DNA of 64,000 nt from an uncultured Lachnospiraceae bacterium (lineage in GTDB: Bacteria; Bacillota; Clostridia; Lachnospirales; Lachnospiraceae). The stretch covers positions 1 through 64,000 of the forward strand of contig CANRMI010000009.1 in NCBI GenBank assembly GCA_947631685.1, given 5' to 3'. Under the pieces are notes generated by a model. It made no database searches and was not told where the DNA came from. It was given only the letters and a program-made list of their open reading frames with translations. The translations under genes and the position numbers were made by a program. Below are positions 17,349 through 26,594 of the stretch, in pieces (within the stretch, counting starts at the first letter, position 1; each line of letters starts with the position of its first letter).

Positions 17349-19974
17349 GATATTCCTCCCTTATCCGTTTTTTATAAGCCTCTATTTCCAGCCGCAGTTC
17401 TCTGGCGGAGAGCAGGGCGCATCCCGCTCCCCTGATGATGATCTGTTCCAGCCCGTCCGATGTCGCCACCGTTATCCGGTACTTCCCCGCGTTTTGATGG
17501 GCAAATTTTTCAATATAGCAGTCCGCCGTCTGGGCCTGGGCGGTAAAGACCACATGGATATTGTGATAATCCGAAAGCTCCGCGGCGTGTCCCTGCACCC
17601 GGTAAGCGTCAAAGACCACGATCAGCTCGCCTTCCCGCATCCCCTGATAATCCGATAGAATATCCAAAAGCCTGCCCCTTGCTCCGTCGATACTCACCTT
17701 TGCCAGCTCCGAGAGCTCCTCCCACGCAAAAATAATATTGTAGCCGTCCACCAGCAGATATTCCTCCCGCTTTTCTGCCGGCTTTGCGCTGCGCACAGGC
17801 GCGGATGCCTCCCCGGGCTTTTTCACGGGTCTCCTGTAAATCCCCTTTCGTACCTCTCCTCTGCGCCTGTTGGCGCCGAAAGTCCGCTCCAAGATAGCGT
17901 CTATTTCCTCCGTCCCCAGCGTGACGTCCAGGGCCCGCTTCCTTTCCTGCCTGTGCCGGCCTATGCCAAAACCGTTTTCCCCGTTCTCTTCCCTTCCCGC
18001 CGGTTCCTGCTTGGGGTACTCGCTCCCTTTCTCTTCCTGAACCTGGGTATGCGCATAGTCCTTTACCTCATACCAGGGCACCACAAACCCGGCCCCATGG
18101 GCACAGAACACGGAGTCCGCGGGATTGCGCAGATCTGCCTCCGGATCATAGTCCAGCTTCTCTAACACTTCTTCCGTATTGTGGCAGGGGAAATAGCCCT
18201 TCAGCGTGCAGGAGAACCTGCCCAGTCCCTGGGTATAGGCCGCCACCTCCTTTTGGTACCCCCGCATGGCAGTCACCGGTGCGATTCCGCGTAATATGGC
18301 CATGTCCTCCTCCAGTACGGGTGAACCGGGAACGCCGCACATGCGCTCAATATCCATCATGGCCCTGCCCACCTGTTTTGCGGGCACTTTAAGCGTAAAA
18401 GCATAGTAGGGCTCCAAGAGCACGCACTCGGCTTCCATCAGCCCCTGGCGCACCGCCCTGTAAGCGGCCTGCCTGAAATCCCCGCCTTCCGTATGCTTCA
18501 AATGGGCTCTGCCCGTCAACAGGGTGATCCGCATGTCCGTAATGGGAGCGCCCGTTAAAACTCCTCTGTGTTCCTTTTCTTCCAGATGGCTCAGCACCAG
18601 CCGCTGCCAGTTTCCTGCCAGCACATCCACGCTGCAGCTGCTGCCAAAGCTCAATCCGCTTCCGGCCTCCGCAGGTTCCAGCAGAAGCTGTACCTCCGCA
18701 TAATGGCGCAGCGGCTCAAAATGTCCGATTCCCACCACAGGCGCGGCAATGGTTTCCTTATACACCACGCTGCCCTCTCCAAACTCCGTCTCCACGCCAA
18801 ACCGATCCTTTATCTGACGCTGCAAGACCTCCAGCTGGATCTCCCCCATAACGCGAAGCTGGATCTCCTGCAGAATCTCGTCCCATACCACATGGAGCTG
18901 GGGTTCCTCCTCTTCCAGAAGCCGCAGTTTTTTAAGCATAGCGATTCTGTCCTCATCCGGCGGCAGGATCACTCTGTATACCAGCACCGGCTCCAAAATG
19001 GGAACTTCCTGCCCGCTTTCCGCTCCCAGTCCCTCTCCCGCATAGGTGCGGGAAAGTCCCGTTACCGCGCAGACCGTCCCGGCAGGCGCTTCCTGGATCA
19101 TTTCATATTTTTCGCCCGAATATATCCGCAGGCCGGTCACTTTTTCTTCCCAGTCTCCGTCCTCCCCGCGGCTCCCGCCCCGGAGAACATCCCGCACCCG
19201 CAGACAGCCGCCTGTCACCTTCAGGCAGGTCAGCCGGTTTCCCTGCGCGTCCCGGGTTATTTTGTATACCCTGGCTCCAAACTCCTCCGGATAGTCCGGT
19301 TCCTTGGCAAAACGACAGATGCCCTCCAGAAAGGCTTCCACTCCCCAAAGCCGCAGCGCGGAACCAAAAAAACAGGGAAATACCTTCCGCTCCCGGATCA
19401 AGCCGCTTATCTGCTCGTCACTCAGACTTCCCCGCTCCAGAAAGATTTCTAAAAGCGTCTCGTCGCAGACAGCCAGCTCCTCCCAAAAGGTTTCCCCTGC
19501 CGTATCTTCAAAATCTATGCAGGCGCCGCTTAAATCTGCCTGCAGACCGGCCAGCAGGGCGTGTTTGTCCGCCCCCTGCTGGTCCATTTTATTTACGAAT
19601 ATGAATACGGGCACCCGATATTCCGCCAGCAGGCGCCAAAGCGTTCTGGTATGGGCCTGCACCCCGTCGGCGCCGCTTATCAAAAGCACCGCCGCATCCA
19701 ACACCTGCAGTGTCCTCTCCGTTTCCGCCGAAAAATCCACATGCCCCGGCGTATCGATAAGCGTGATTGCCATATCCCGGTAAGTAAATTCCGCCTGTTT
19801 GGAGAAGATGGTAATGCCCCTTTCCTTCTCCATGGCATCCGTATCCAGAAAAGCATCCTGATTGTCCACCCTGCCCATTTTACGAATGCTGCCGCTTACA
19901 TATAAAAGCGCTTCGGAAAGGGTGGTTTTACCGGCGTCCACATGAGCCAGTATGCCGATGTTGAGCTTTTTCAT
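17341..19974 (-). CDS. TetM-like translational GTPase fused to a Rae1/YacP-like NYN nuclease domain
   Basis: Residues 1 to about 640 are an EF-G/TetM-type GTPase. G1 is AHVDAGKTT, the switch region is [12 protein letters not shown]3 is DTPGHVDF and G4 is NKMD, followed by domains II-V. After a linker (about 650-735, rich in charged residues and Pro) comes a 140-residue NYN/PIN-like domain. It has [42 protein letters not shown] and VATSDGLEQ, the pattern of YacP/Rae1, the ribosome A-site endoribonuclease of Bacillus. At 877 residues it is about 240 longer than TetM. The role is unproven. A factor that binds the ribosome through the GTPase and cuts mRNA is a reasonable idea. AAAAGGA precedes the ATG. 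It lies between a soluble chemoreceptor gene and the ribulokinase. Confidence 0.9.
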   Translation of the reverse strand: MKKLNIGILAHVDAGKTTLSEALLYVSGSIRKMGRVDNQDAFLDTDAMEKERGITIFSKQAEFTYRDMAITLIDTPGHVDFSAETERTLQVLDAAVLLISGADGVQAHTRTLWRLLAEYRVPVFIFVNKMDQQGADKHALLAGLQADLSGACIDFEDTAGETFWEELAVCDETLLEIFLERGSLSDEQISGLIRERKVFPCFFGSALRLWGVEAFLEGICRFAKEPDYPEEFGARVYKITRDAQGNRLTCLKVTGGCLRVRDVLRGGSRGEDGDWEEKVTGLRIYSGEKYEMIQEAPAGTVCAVTGLSRTYAGEGLGAESGQEVPILEPVLVYRVILPPDEDRIAMLKKLRLLEEEEPQLHVVWDEILQEIQLRVMGEIQLEVLQRQIKDRFGVETEFGEGSVVYKETIAAPVVGIGHFEPLRHYAEVQLLLEPAEAGSGLSFGSSCSVDVLAGNWQRLVLSHLEEKEHRGVLTGAPITDMRITLLTGRAHLKHTEGGDFRQAAYRAVRQGLMEAECVLLEPYYAFTLKVPAKQVGRAMMDIERMCGVPGSPVLEEDMAILRGIAPVTAMRGYQKEVAAYTQGLGRFSCTLKGYFPCHNTEEVLEKLDYDPEADLRNPADSVFCAHGAGFVVPWYEVKDYAHTQVQEEKGSEYPKQEPAGREENGENGFGIGRHRQERKRALDVTLGTEEIDAILERTFGANRRRGEVRKGIYRRPVKKPGEASAPVRSAKPAEKREEYLLVDGYNIIFAWEELSELAKVSIDGARGRLLDILSDYQGMREGELIVVFDAYRVQGHAAELSDYHNIHVVFTAQAQTADCYIEKFAHQNAGKYRITVATSDGLEQIIIRGAGCALLSARELRLEIEAYKKRIREEYHV

Positions 19975-19996
19975 ATCCTTTTCTCATTCCGCTGCC

Positions 19997-20959
19997 CTAT
20001 ACCTGGGCGGACTGCTTTTTATCGATCTCTTCCACCATGGGCTTTATCTGGGAGATCATATTGTCAATATCCTCAAACATAGAGCTCTTAGTGGTACCCA
20101 GACTGTTGGCCTGGGCAATGTGCTTTAATACCTGCTGATACTGGGCTTCCGTTTCCCCGAAATAGCGGCTGACCTCATCCAGTTCCTTTTTGGAAGTGCC
20201 GATAGCCTCGCCGATCTGCTCCTGCACCGTTTCCGCGCCTCCTGCCGCCGCCGTGATCCTGTCAAAAGTGGCATAGGTGGCATCCACATTTTCCATACTC
20301 TGGGACAGAGCCTCTCCCGATGTTCTGATGCTGGCTTTCATCTTGTCGGTGCCCTTTTCCACGTCACCGATACTGCCCTCTACCGTACTCACCAGTCCCT
20401 TGATAGCGTCCGCCAGATTTTTTACTTCTTCCGCTACCACAGCGAATCCCTTGCCCTGTTCTCCGGCTCTGGCCGCCTCAATGGAAGCGTTCAGTGCCAG
20501 CATATTGGTCTGGTTGGCAATCGCGATGATCTGATTCATGCAGTCCTTGATCTTCTGGACAGAATCCTGAAAATCCGTAAAGGTATCCTGGATGTCTCCA
20601 AAATGATTCTGCACCTGCTCGGAGCTGGTGCGCAGGCCGTTGACCTGTCTCTGGGCCTCTTCCACGGAACCCACAATATCCGCCTTTACCTCATCATATT
20701 TGTTGGAAATCCTGCCCACATCCTCAAAACGTCCATGGAAAACGCCCAGCTTTTCCCGCAGGACTTCATTTTCCTCCAGCACCTTATCAAAAGCCTGCTC
20801 GATCTCCCGCAGTTCCTGCAGAGAGCTTACCTCCTTGGATACCAGCTGGCGCTGATAGTCTTTCAGACTGTCCGCCACATGGACGATCGGATATAGATCG
20901 GGCTTCTCCGCCTTTACCACCGTTTCTTCTTTTGCCTTTTTATTTTTACCAAATAACAT
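19997..20959 (-). CDS. Soluble chemoreceptor-like signalling protein
   Basis: This 320-residue cytoplasmic protein has no membrane segment. A short N-terminal coiled region (about 25-90) leads into a methyl-accepting signalling hairpin with the tip [20 protein letters not shown] and FAVVAEEVKNLAD. There is no ligand-binding domain. The gene is preceded by GGAGGAGAG and follows the FIST gene by 21 bases. FIST and MCP pairing suggests that FIST supplies the sensing function and this protein relays to CheA. The organism's che genes are not in the window. Confidence 0.9.
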   Translation of the reverse strand: MLFGKNKKAKEETVVKAEKPDLYPIVHVADSLKDYQRQLVSKEVSSLQELREIEQAFDKVLEENEVLREKLGVFHGRFEDVGRISNKYDEVKADIVGSVEEAQRQVNGLRTSSEQVQNHFGDIQDTFTDFQDSVQKIKDCMNQIIAIANQTNMLALNASIEAARAGEQGKGFAVVAEEVKNLADAIKGLVSTVEGSIGDVEKGTDKMKASIRTSGEALSQSMENVDATYATFDRITAAAGGAETVQEQIGEAIGTSKKELDEVSRYFGETEAQYQQVLKHIAQANSLGTTKSSMFEDIDNMISQIKPMVEEIDKKQSAQV

Positions 20960-20980
20960 AGTCTCTCCTCCGCCCTTGAA

Positions 20981-22042
20981 TTATTCAAACACAACGCAGG
21001 TCATGGACTGATTGACAAAACGGTTGTTATAATGCTCCCCATAGCCGATCAGCCCCACGTGATTCCCCAGCCCGCTCATGGTATCCAGATAGTGCTGCAT
21101 GTCGCCGTTCTGGGTAAACAGCAGATAACGGAACAGGCAGTTAATAGAAAACACGCCGGATATATGGGAGAAGTCACTCCGGATCGTCTGCACCGTTTCT
21201 TCCGCGATTTTCTTGTAATCCTGCAATTCCAGCAGCGTCAGCACATCGGAGTCATTGACCTGCCTGAAACAGGAAAGGGCATTTCCCTCCACATCCTTAA
21301 TGGAAATAATGCACATCTCATCCCCGCTGACCTTGCCGAAAGGGTTTTTGAAGGTCTGGGAAGTGATCTCGCTTTCGCTGATATGTAAAATATCCTGATA
21401 TACCTGCTTTGCGGGCCTGCCGTTCAATTCGCCCATAATATAGCGGCTTCTGTCCGTCTTAGAGGCGATCAGCCTGCAATCCACGCCGGAAAGGGGCGCG
21501 TAAATATTTTCCTTATAGGCCTTTACCCTGCCGCCCTGATTCTTAATGAGCGCATACGCTACCGCGTCGTTATATACCTTGCCGTTGGCGGATACCTTGC
21601 CGCCGTCCCCTGTGCCTCCCACCAGAGAGATTCCCTGTTTTCCCAGCACACTGTTCATAGTAGTCAGAACACAGGCGTCGTTTGCCGCGCAAAAGTCAAT
21701 GCACACCGTATCCCTGGACTGGGCGCCTACGGCACGCACATCCTCCTCCAGTCTGCGGATGTACTTTACGGGCATGATGGAAACCTCCTCCAGAACGCCG
21801 GCCACCGCCGCCACTCCATCCGTATAAGCTACGATCCCTACGCCTTTCTCCACCACCTGCTTATCGTAACACATACCGATACAGCCGATGCTGGGTACGC
21901 CGGGAAAAAGCGCCTCCAGCTGCGCCACATGCTCTTCAAACCTGTCCCCATTGGACATCATGATGATCAGTTTCGGATCCGTAATTCCCCTGACCGCTTC
22001 CTGCAGATCCCCTGACTGACTTTTTCCGAAAAATTGTTTCAC
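20981..22042 (-). CDS. FIST domain sensory protein
   Basis: This 353-residue cytoplasmic protein has a FIST_N domain (about 25-205, with KLIIMMSNG, PSIGCIGMCY and LVGGTGDGG) and a FIST_C domain (about 215-350, ending GLIGYGEHYNNRFVNQSMTCVVFE). FIST domains are thought to sense small ligands such as amino acids in signalling proteins. It starts at a GTG seven bases after AAAGGAGA. It is the first gene of a five-gene operon (FIST, soluble MCP, GTPase-nuclease, ribulokinase, araD), behind a duplicated extended -10 promoter. Confidence 0.88.
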   Translation of the reverse strand: MKQFFGKSQSGDLQEAVRGITDPKLIIMMSNGDRFEEHVAQLEALFPGVPSIGCIGMCYDKQVVEKGVGIVAYTDGVAAVAGVLEEVSIMPVKYIRRLEEDVRAVGAQSRDTVCIDFCAANDACVLTTMNSVLGKQGISLVGGTGDGGKVSANGKVYNDAVAYALIKNQGGRVKAYKENIYAPLSGVDCRLIASKTDRSRYIMGELNGRPAKQVYQDILHISESEITSQTFKNPFGKVSGDEMCIISIKDVEGNALSCFRQVNDSDVLTLLELQDYKKIAEETVQTIRSDFSHISGVFSINCLFRYLLFTQNGDMQHYLDTMSGLGNHVGLIGYGEHYNNRFVNQSMTCVVFE

Positions 22043-22066
22043 CGGTATTCTCCTTTCCTCTGCGCA

Positions 22067-22165
22067 TTCCTGCCCTGAATAAGGTCATTATACCATAAAT
22101 GCTTCGCATTTATGGCAATATGGCCATTCGGCCGCTTCCTGCCCTGAATAAGGTCATTATACCAT
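22067..22165 (-). promoter_or_regulatory. Duplicated promoter segment of the FIST operon
   Basis: A 30-base sequence is present twice, at 22067-22096 and 22136-22165, offset by 69 bases. On the minus strand each copy holds an extended -10 (TGGTATAAT; TATAAT at 22087-22092 and 22156-22161) followed by GACCTTATTCAGGGCAGG. Neither copy has a good -35. A hairpin (ATAAATGC-TTC-GCATTTAT) lies between the copies. Both -10 boxes face the FIST gene. Confidence 0.72.
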
Positions 22166-22198
22166 GTTTTCCCTTTCCTGCATAGGAATTTTATCCCA

Positions 22199-22214
22199 AA
22201 ACGTTTAAACGTTT
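22199..22214. promoter_or_regulatory. Perfect 16-base palindrome, possible operator
   Basis: AAACGTTTAAACGTTT is a perfect palindrome 38 bases upstream of the distal -10 of the FIST operon and between that promoter and the kinase operon terminator. Its symmetry fits a dimeric regulator site; the regulator is unknown. Confidence 0.4.
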
Positions 22215-22251
22215 AAAAATCTTCTGTCCCGGGCAGGATTCCCCATTTCAC

Positions 22252-22286
22252 AAAAAAAGCCCGAAGCGCTGCCGCCGGGCTTTTTT
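22252..22286. terminator. Terminator of the kinase operon (bidirectional)
   Basis: GCCCG (22259-22263) pairs with CGGGC (22276-22280), flanked by A7 on one side and T6 on the other, so it works in both directions. It lies about 40 bases past the stop of the last kinase gene (minus strand). Confidence 0.88.
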
Positions 22287-22324
22287 GTACGTGTATGAGT
22301 GCATGAAAAGAAACAACGAAATTG

Positions 22325-24742
22325 CTACTGCCGGGGAGGAGGCGCTGTCTGCCCGTCTCCCTGGGGCGGCGGTGCCGTCTGTCCGTCCCCCTGAGGCGGA
22401 GGCGCCGTCTGTCCGTCCTCCTGGGGTGGAGGCGCCGTCTGCCCATCTTCCTGGGACGGAGGTGCCGTCTGCCCGTCTTCCTGAGGAGGCGTTGTCGGGC
22501 TGTTTTCCTGAGACGACGGAGGCTGCTCGCTTTCCTGGGGAGCCGGTGTCTGCCCGCTTCCCTGGGAAGGTGCCTGCGCATCTCCGATCTTCTTCAGTAC
22601 AAAATTGTCAAAATATACCGTATAGTCCATATCGGAAACATAGCTCCACCTCTGCATATTGCCAAGATTCAATATCAGTACCGGGGCATAGTCGGATTCT
22701 ATCTCGTTTGGAACAAATGTAACATCTACTGTCCCTCCTCCGTTGGTCACTTCCACAACGGTATAATAATAATCCCGCCAATTGCCTCCGTTTTCCTGTA
22801 TTCCCAGATAAAAGGCAAAGTCTTTGGAGCAGTATACCTCAAAGCTCAGTTCGTATTCCGCGCCCGGCTCCAGTGGAATATCTTTATAATTTGCCTGTAC
22901 ATCCCATTCCACGTCACCGCTGTCCGTTACATCAATCCGCAGACGGCCGTCATGAGTCGTCTCCATCTGCCCGTCTCCGGTATCCAGATACAGTTCCCAA
23001 CCGGCAGTCCCATCGGAGAAATTGCCGTTTTCGATCAGATTTCCCTCCACATAATCCTGCGCAGGCACAGATTCCGGCTGTTCTTCCTCATCCTTTGTAT
23101 CACTGCCATTTGTATCAGTGTCCTCCTCGTCATACTCATGGTCCGTATCCCGGCCGGTAACGCCGCTGGTGTTATGGGGTTTACTCCCGCCGCTGCCTCC
23201 CAGGGCAAAAATAAGGAGCAGTACAACAATTACCGCCGCCAGTACACAGCCCCCTATCAGCAGCCATTTTTTCATGGAAGAGCCCTTATGGGCAGCTGCG
23301 GGAAGGACAGCCTGGCTCTGCGCCGCTTCTTTCTGACTGCTTCCGCAGACAGGACAGAAGACGGTATCGGCATGGATAAAAGCACCGCATCTTACACAGA
23401 TCCTTTTAATGGCGTTATCCTCTCTGACAGGCTGGCCGACCGGTATATATACGGGAGTCCGCGGCGCATCCTGCCTGACTCCGCAGACAGGACAGAAAAC
23501 AGTGTTTGAGTTGATATTCCGGCCGCAGTTCTTACATTTTCTCTGCTGCGGTGCCTGAAAAAAAGCAGGCTGCATTACGGGTGTTGTCTGCCTGTACGGT
23601 TCAGGCCGCGCGGCATTTATATTTCGGGACGGCTCTGCTGCGGGGGACATCCCCGGCTCCTCCCGCAATACTTCTGTCGCTTCGTATTCGGCGTCTTGTC
23701 CGTCAAAAGCAGACTGCTGCGTGGAGCCGGACAATCCCGGCTCACCGCTGTCCTTCTCCTCGTAGACCATAATGTCGGCATCCGCGGTCATCTCCTCTTC
23801 CCGGTAAAGAATCGACTCCAGATCCTGCCGCATGGCAACGGGACCGGAATAGCGGTCTGCCGGACGGTAGGCGCAAGCCTTCATCACGATTTCCGGCAGT
23901 CTGCCGCTGCTTACCTGCGCGGGCTTGGGATACTTTTCCCCGCTCATGCGCAGCATCAGCGCCCTGTCTCTGTCGTCCAGGCTGACAGGCTGTGGATACG
24001 GCGGCATAAAAGGCAGCCTGTTATTGTTTAACAGCCTGTAAAGTACGATACCAAGAGAATAAATATCCACCGCTGAAGTATAGGTCTGGCCCTTATACAC
24101 TTCCGGTGCCATATAAGCGGAGGTGCCCTTCTTGGAAAGCTCCATATCCCTTCTTTCCACCACACGGGCAATTCCGAAATCCCCCAGCTTGAAATTTCCG
24201 TTGGAGGCGGCAAATATGTTGTCTGCCTTAATGTCCCTGTGAATGATATTGTACTTCTGGCATTCTTCCAGGGCCTTGCAGATGTCGATTCCCAGCTTGA
24301 TCACTTCCCTTTTGGTAAGCCTTCCCTTCTGCTGGCGGATATAAGTATCAAGGGGCGTCAGATACTCCATTTTTATCAGAATATCCCAGCCCATGCCATC
24401 CTCGTGTTCCATGACCGCATGGTCCTCGTAACCCACGATATTGGTATTGCCCTTCAGCTTATACATCAACTGGATTTCCTTTATCGTATCCTCCACGATG
24501 CCTCTCAAGTTCATCCGGATGTCGTCGTCCGTCATCCCTTCGGACCGCATAGCGGTTATCTCAGTCTTGTTTTTGGCAACCGTAATGATCTTCAGGGCGG
24601 AGACATACTCGTTTCCGAAGTCGTTTCTGACGATCTCAAAAACTTTGGCAAAGCTTCCCTCCCCTACAAATCGCTTCAGATACCAGCTTCCGAAAACAGG
24701 TTCGTACTTTTTGTACTTTGCTATCATTGCATTGTCGTTCAT
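22325..24742 (-). CDS. Membrane Ser/Thr protein kinase with zinc ribbons and a CBM-like ectodomain (kinase A)
   Basis: This 805-residue protein has a Hanks-type kinase (about 18-300) with glycine loop VGEGSFAKVFE, ALKIITV Lys, IIHRDIKADN, KLGDFGIARV and GTSAYMAPE. Then come two zinc ribbons (CKNCGRNINSNTVFCPVCG and CVRCGAFIHADTVFCPVCG) and one membrane segment (about 490-514). An acidic linker leads to an extracellular beta-sandwich like carbohydrate-binding CBM4/9 (about 567-720, starting NLIENGNFSDGTAGWELY). The C-terminus is five 10-residue DGQTAPPPQ-type repeats. It is the last of three kinase paralogues in one operon and is followed by a strong terminator. The ectodomain suggests sensing of a polysaccharide or wall component; that is inference. 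Confidence 0.92.
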   Translation of the reverse strand: MNDNAMIAKYKKYEPVFGSWYLKRFVGEGSFAKVFEIVRNDFGNEYVSALKIITVAKNKTEITAMRSEGMTDDDIRMNLRGIVEDTIKEIQLMYKLKGNTNIVGYEDHAVMEHEDGMGWDILIKMEYLTPLDTYIRQQKGRLTKREVIKLGIDICKALEECQKYNIIHRDIKADNIFAASNGNFKLGDFGIARVVERRDMELSKKGTSAYMAPEVYKGQTYTSAVDIYSLGIVLYRLLNNNRLPFMPPYPQPVSLDDRDRALMLRMSGEKYPKPAQVSSGRLPEIVMKACAYRPADRYSGPVAMRQDLESILYREEEMTADADIMVYEEKDSGEPGLSGSTQQSAFDGQDAEYEATEVLREEPGMSPAAEPSRNINAARPEPYRQTTPVMQPAFFQAPQQRKCKNCGRNINSNTVFCPVCGVRQDAPRTPVYIPVGQPVREDNAIKRICVRCGAFIHADTVFCPVCGSSQKEAAQSQAVLPAAAHKGSSMKKWLLIGGCVLAAVIVVLLLIFALGGSGGSKPHNTSGVTGRDTDHEYDEEDTDTNGSDTKDEEEQPESVPAQDYVEGNLIENGNFSDGTAGWELYLDTGDGQMETTHDGRLRIDVTDSGDVEWDVQANYKDIPLEPGAEYELSFEVYCSKDFAFYLGIQENGGNWRDYYYTVVEVTNGGGTVDVTFVPNEIESDYAPVLILNLGNMQRWSYVSDMDYTVYFDNFVLKKIGDAQAPSQGSGQTPAPQESEQPPSSQENSPTTPPQEDGQTAPPSQEDGQTAPPPQEDGQTAPPPQGDGQTAPPPQGDGQTAPPPRQ
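22328..22477 (-). repeat. Five 30-bp repeats at the 3' end of kinase A
   Basis: Five tandem 30-base units encode 10-residue repeats (D-G-Q-T-A-P-P-P/S-Q-E/G) that end the protein. Units are near-identical, so copy number may vary between strains. Confidence 0.85.
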
Positions 24743-24810
24743 ATTCCGTTCCTTTCTACGCTCCGGCCTTCACAAAGCCGCTGTTTTCATCTGATTTCTT
24801 TTCCGGCCTT

Positions 24811-26577
24811 TTAAAATCCCATATCTTCTATCAGTTCAGGGGCAAAATTTTCCATATCCGGCCTTTCCAGCTCGGGGCAATCGGCAAACATTCCCGTAGT
24901 CTTTTTTAGGCTGCCTGTGTCAAAACGACTGACGTCCACAGCCGACAGCAGCCTGCAGCCGCTGAACATACTGCTCATATCGCTTACGCCGGCCGTATCA
25001 AAACCGCTTACATCCAGCCCGGTTACCTTTCTGCAGTGCAAAAACATTTCCTGCATACTTTCCGTATATTCCGTATGGACGCAGTCCCCTAACCGGATTT
25101 CCTCCGCATTGATCAGATAGGCAAACAGGCCGCTGGCATCCGTTCCCAGCCACACGCCTCCTTCGCCCCCGATATATACGTCGTAATAACCGTTTTCCCC
25201 CTGCACCGCCCAGGCCATGACCGTTCCGTTTCCTGCCGCGGATACATCCTCCGCGTCTCTGGGCATATCCGCCAGGGTATCCAGAAAAGTGACACTCCCT
25301 ATTTCTCCCCGGCGTATTCCGGTATTTAAAAAGTATACGCTCTGCGGCTCTGCCCCCATCAATACAGGCTCCTGCCCCATAGTTTCCACATTTTTCGTAT
25401 TCTGCCTGCCCGACGTACTGATTAGGAATCCGGCCAGGATGGCAGTTCCCAGAACCACAGCCAGTATAAGGACCGCGCAGATACCTTTTATTGTCCTGCT
25501 CTTTTCAGCGCCTGTCCGGAGCGGCTTTTTTTCGGGCTTTTCCTCCTTTTCTTCCCTGCCGCTTATTCCCGTATCGGTGGGTTCTTTTTGCAGGGCTTCC
25601 CTGTCCTCGTAAATCATAACGCTCTTACCGTTCCCTTTTGCCAAAAGCGCTTCCAGTTCCCGGCGCATGGCCATGGGACTTTCATACCTCTCTCTGGGAT
25701 GGTAGGCGCAGGCTTTCATCACAATTTCCGCCAGTCTGCCGCCGGGCGCCTGGGCCGGTTTGGGAAATTTTTCCCCGCTCATGCGCCTTAACAGAGCCAC
25801 ATCCCTGTCGTCCAGACTGATCGGTTCCGGGTATTTCGGTAAAAAAGGAGCCCGGTTGTTGTTTAAAAGCCTATACAGCACAATTCCCAGGGAATAAATA
25901 TCAGCGGCGGTATCATAATTCTGTCCTTTATAGACCTCCGGCGCCATATAGGCCGAAGTCCCCTTTTTGGACATTTCCATGTCCTTGCGCTCCATTACTT
26001 TGGCAAAGCCAAAATCCCCCAGTTTAAAATCCCCGTTTTGGGAAATAAAGATGTTATCGGCCTTGATATCCCTGTGAATGATATTGTATTTCTGACAGGC
26101 TTCCAGCGCTTTACAGATGTCAATCCCAAGCCTGATAATCTCTTCTTCGGCCAGACTGCCTTTCTGCTGTCTGATATAGCTGCCGAGCGTAGTCAGGTAC
26201 TCCATTTTAATGAGAATATCAAAGCCCCAGCCGTCCTCATGCTCCATAACGGCGTGGTCCTCATACTCCACGATATTTCCGTTTCCCTTCAGCTTATACA
26301 TCAGGCGGATTTCCCTGGCCGTATCTTCCACGATTCCCCTGAGGCTTTCCTTTATCTCCCCCTCCGTCATGCCCTCGGCTTTCATGGATTCTATTTCCGT
26401 TCTGGTTTTGGAAACCGTAATGACCTTCAGTGCCGCCGCGTATTCGCCTCCGAAATCATTCCTGACAAGCTCAAAGACCTGGGCGAAGCTCCCCTCTCCG
26501 ATAAAGCGGTTAATGCGCCAGCTTCCAAACAGAGGTTCATATTTTTTATATTTCGCGATCACCTCATTGTCATCCAT
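24811..26577 (-). CDS. Membrane Ser/Thr protein kinase with DUF285/BspA-like ectodomain (kinase B)
   Basis: This is a 588-residue paralogue of kinase A. The kinase head (about 18-300: VGEGSFAQVFE-type loop written as GEGSFAQVFELVR, IIHRDIKADNIF, KLGDFGFAKV, GTSAYMAPE) is close to its neighbours, but it has no zinc ribbon. A membrane segment (about 365-390) leads to an extracellular part ending in DUF285-type repeats (SGFDTAGVSDMSSMFSGC). Such repeats are common in surface proteins of gut Firmicutes and mycoplasmas. I chose the ATG at 26577, eight bases after AAGGAG, over one seven codons upstream. It lies 17 bases after kinase C. Confidence 0.9.
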   Translation of the reverse strand: MDDNEVIAKYKKYEPLFGSWRINRFIGEGSFAQVFELVRNDFGGEYAAALKVITVSKTRTEIESMKAEGMTEGEIKESLRGIVEDTAREIRLMYKLKGNGNIVEYEDHAVMEHEDGWGFDILIKMEYLTTLGSYIRQQKGSLAEEEIIRLGIDICKALEACQKYNIIHRDIKADNIFISQNGDFKLGDFGFAKVMERKDMEMSKKGTSAYMAPEVYKGQNYDTAADIYSLGIVLYRLLNNNRAPFLPKYPEPISLDDRDVALLRRMSGEKFPKPAQAPGGRLAEIVMKACAYHPRERYESPMAMRRELEALLAKGNGKSVMIYEDREALQKEPTDTGISGREEKEEKPEKKPLRTGAEKSRTIKGICAVLILAVVLGTAILAGFLISTSGRQNTKNVETMGQEPVLMGAEPQSVYFLNTGIRRGEIGSVTFLDTLADMPRDAEDVSAAGNGTVMAWAVQGENGYYDVYIGGEGGVWLGTDASGLFAYLINAEEIRLGDCVHTEYTESMQEMFLHCRKVTGLDVSGFDTAGVSDMSSMFSGCRLLSAVDVSRFDTGSLKKTTGMFADCPELERPDMENFAPELIEDMGF

Positions 26578-26594
26578 ATGAAATGCTCCTTCGA

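Noticed and set aside
17341..19974. Tetracycline resistance gene (tetM/tetO)
   Set aside because: The GTPase half is TetM-like, but the protein is about 240 residues longer with a nuclease-like domain and lies in a metabolic operon. A resistance role cannot be claimed from this.
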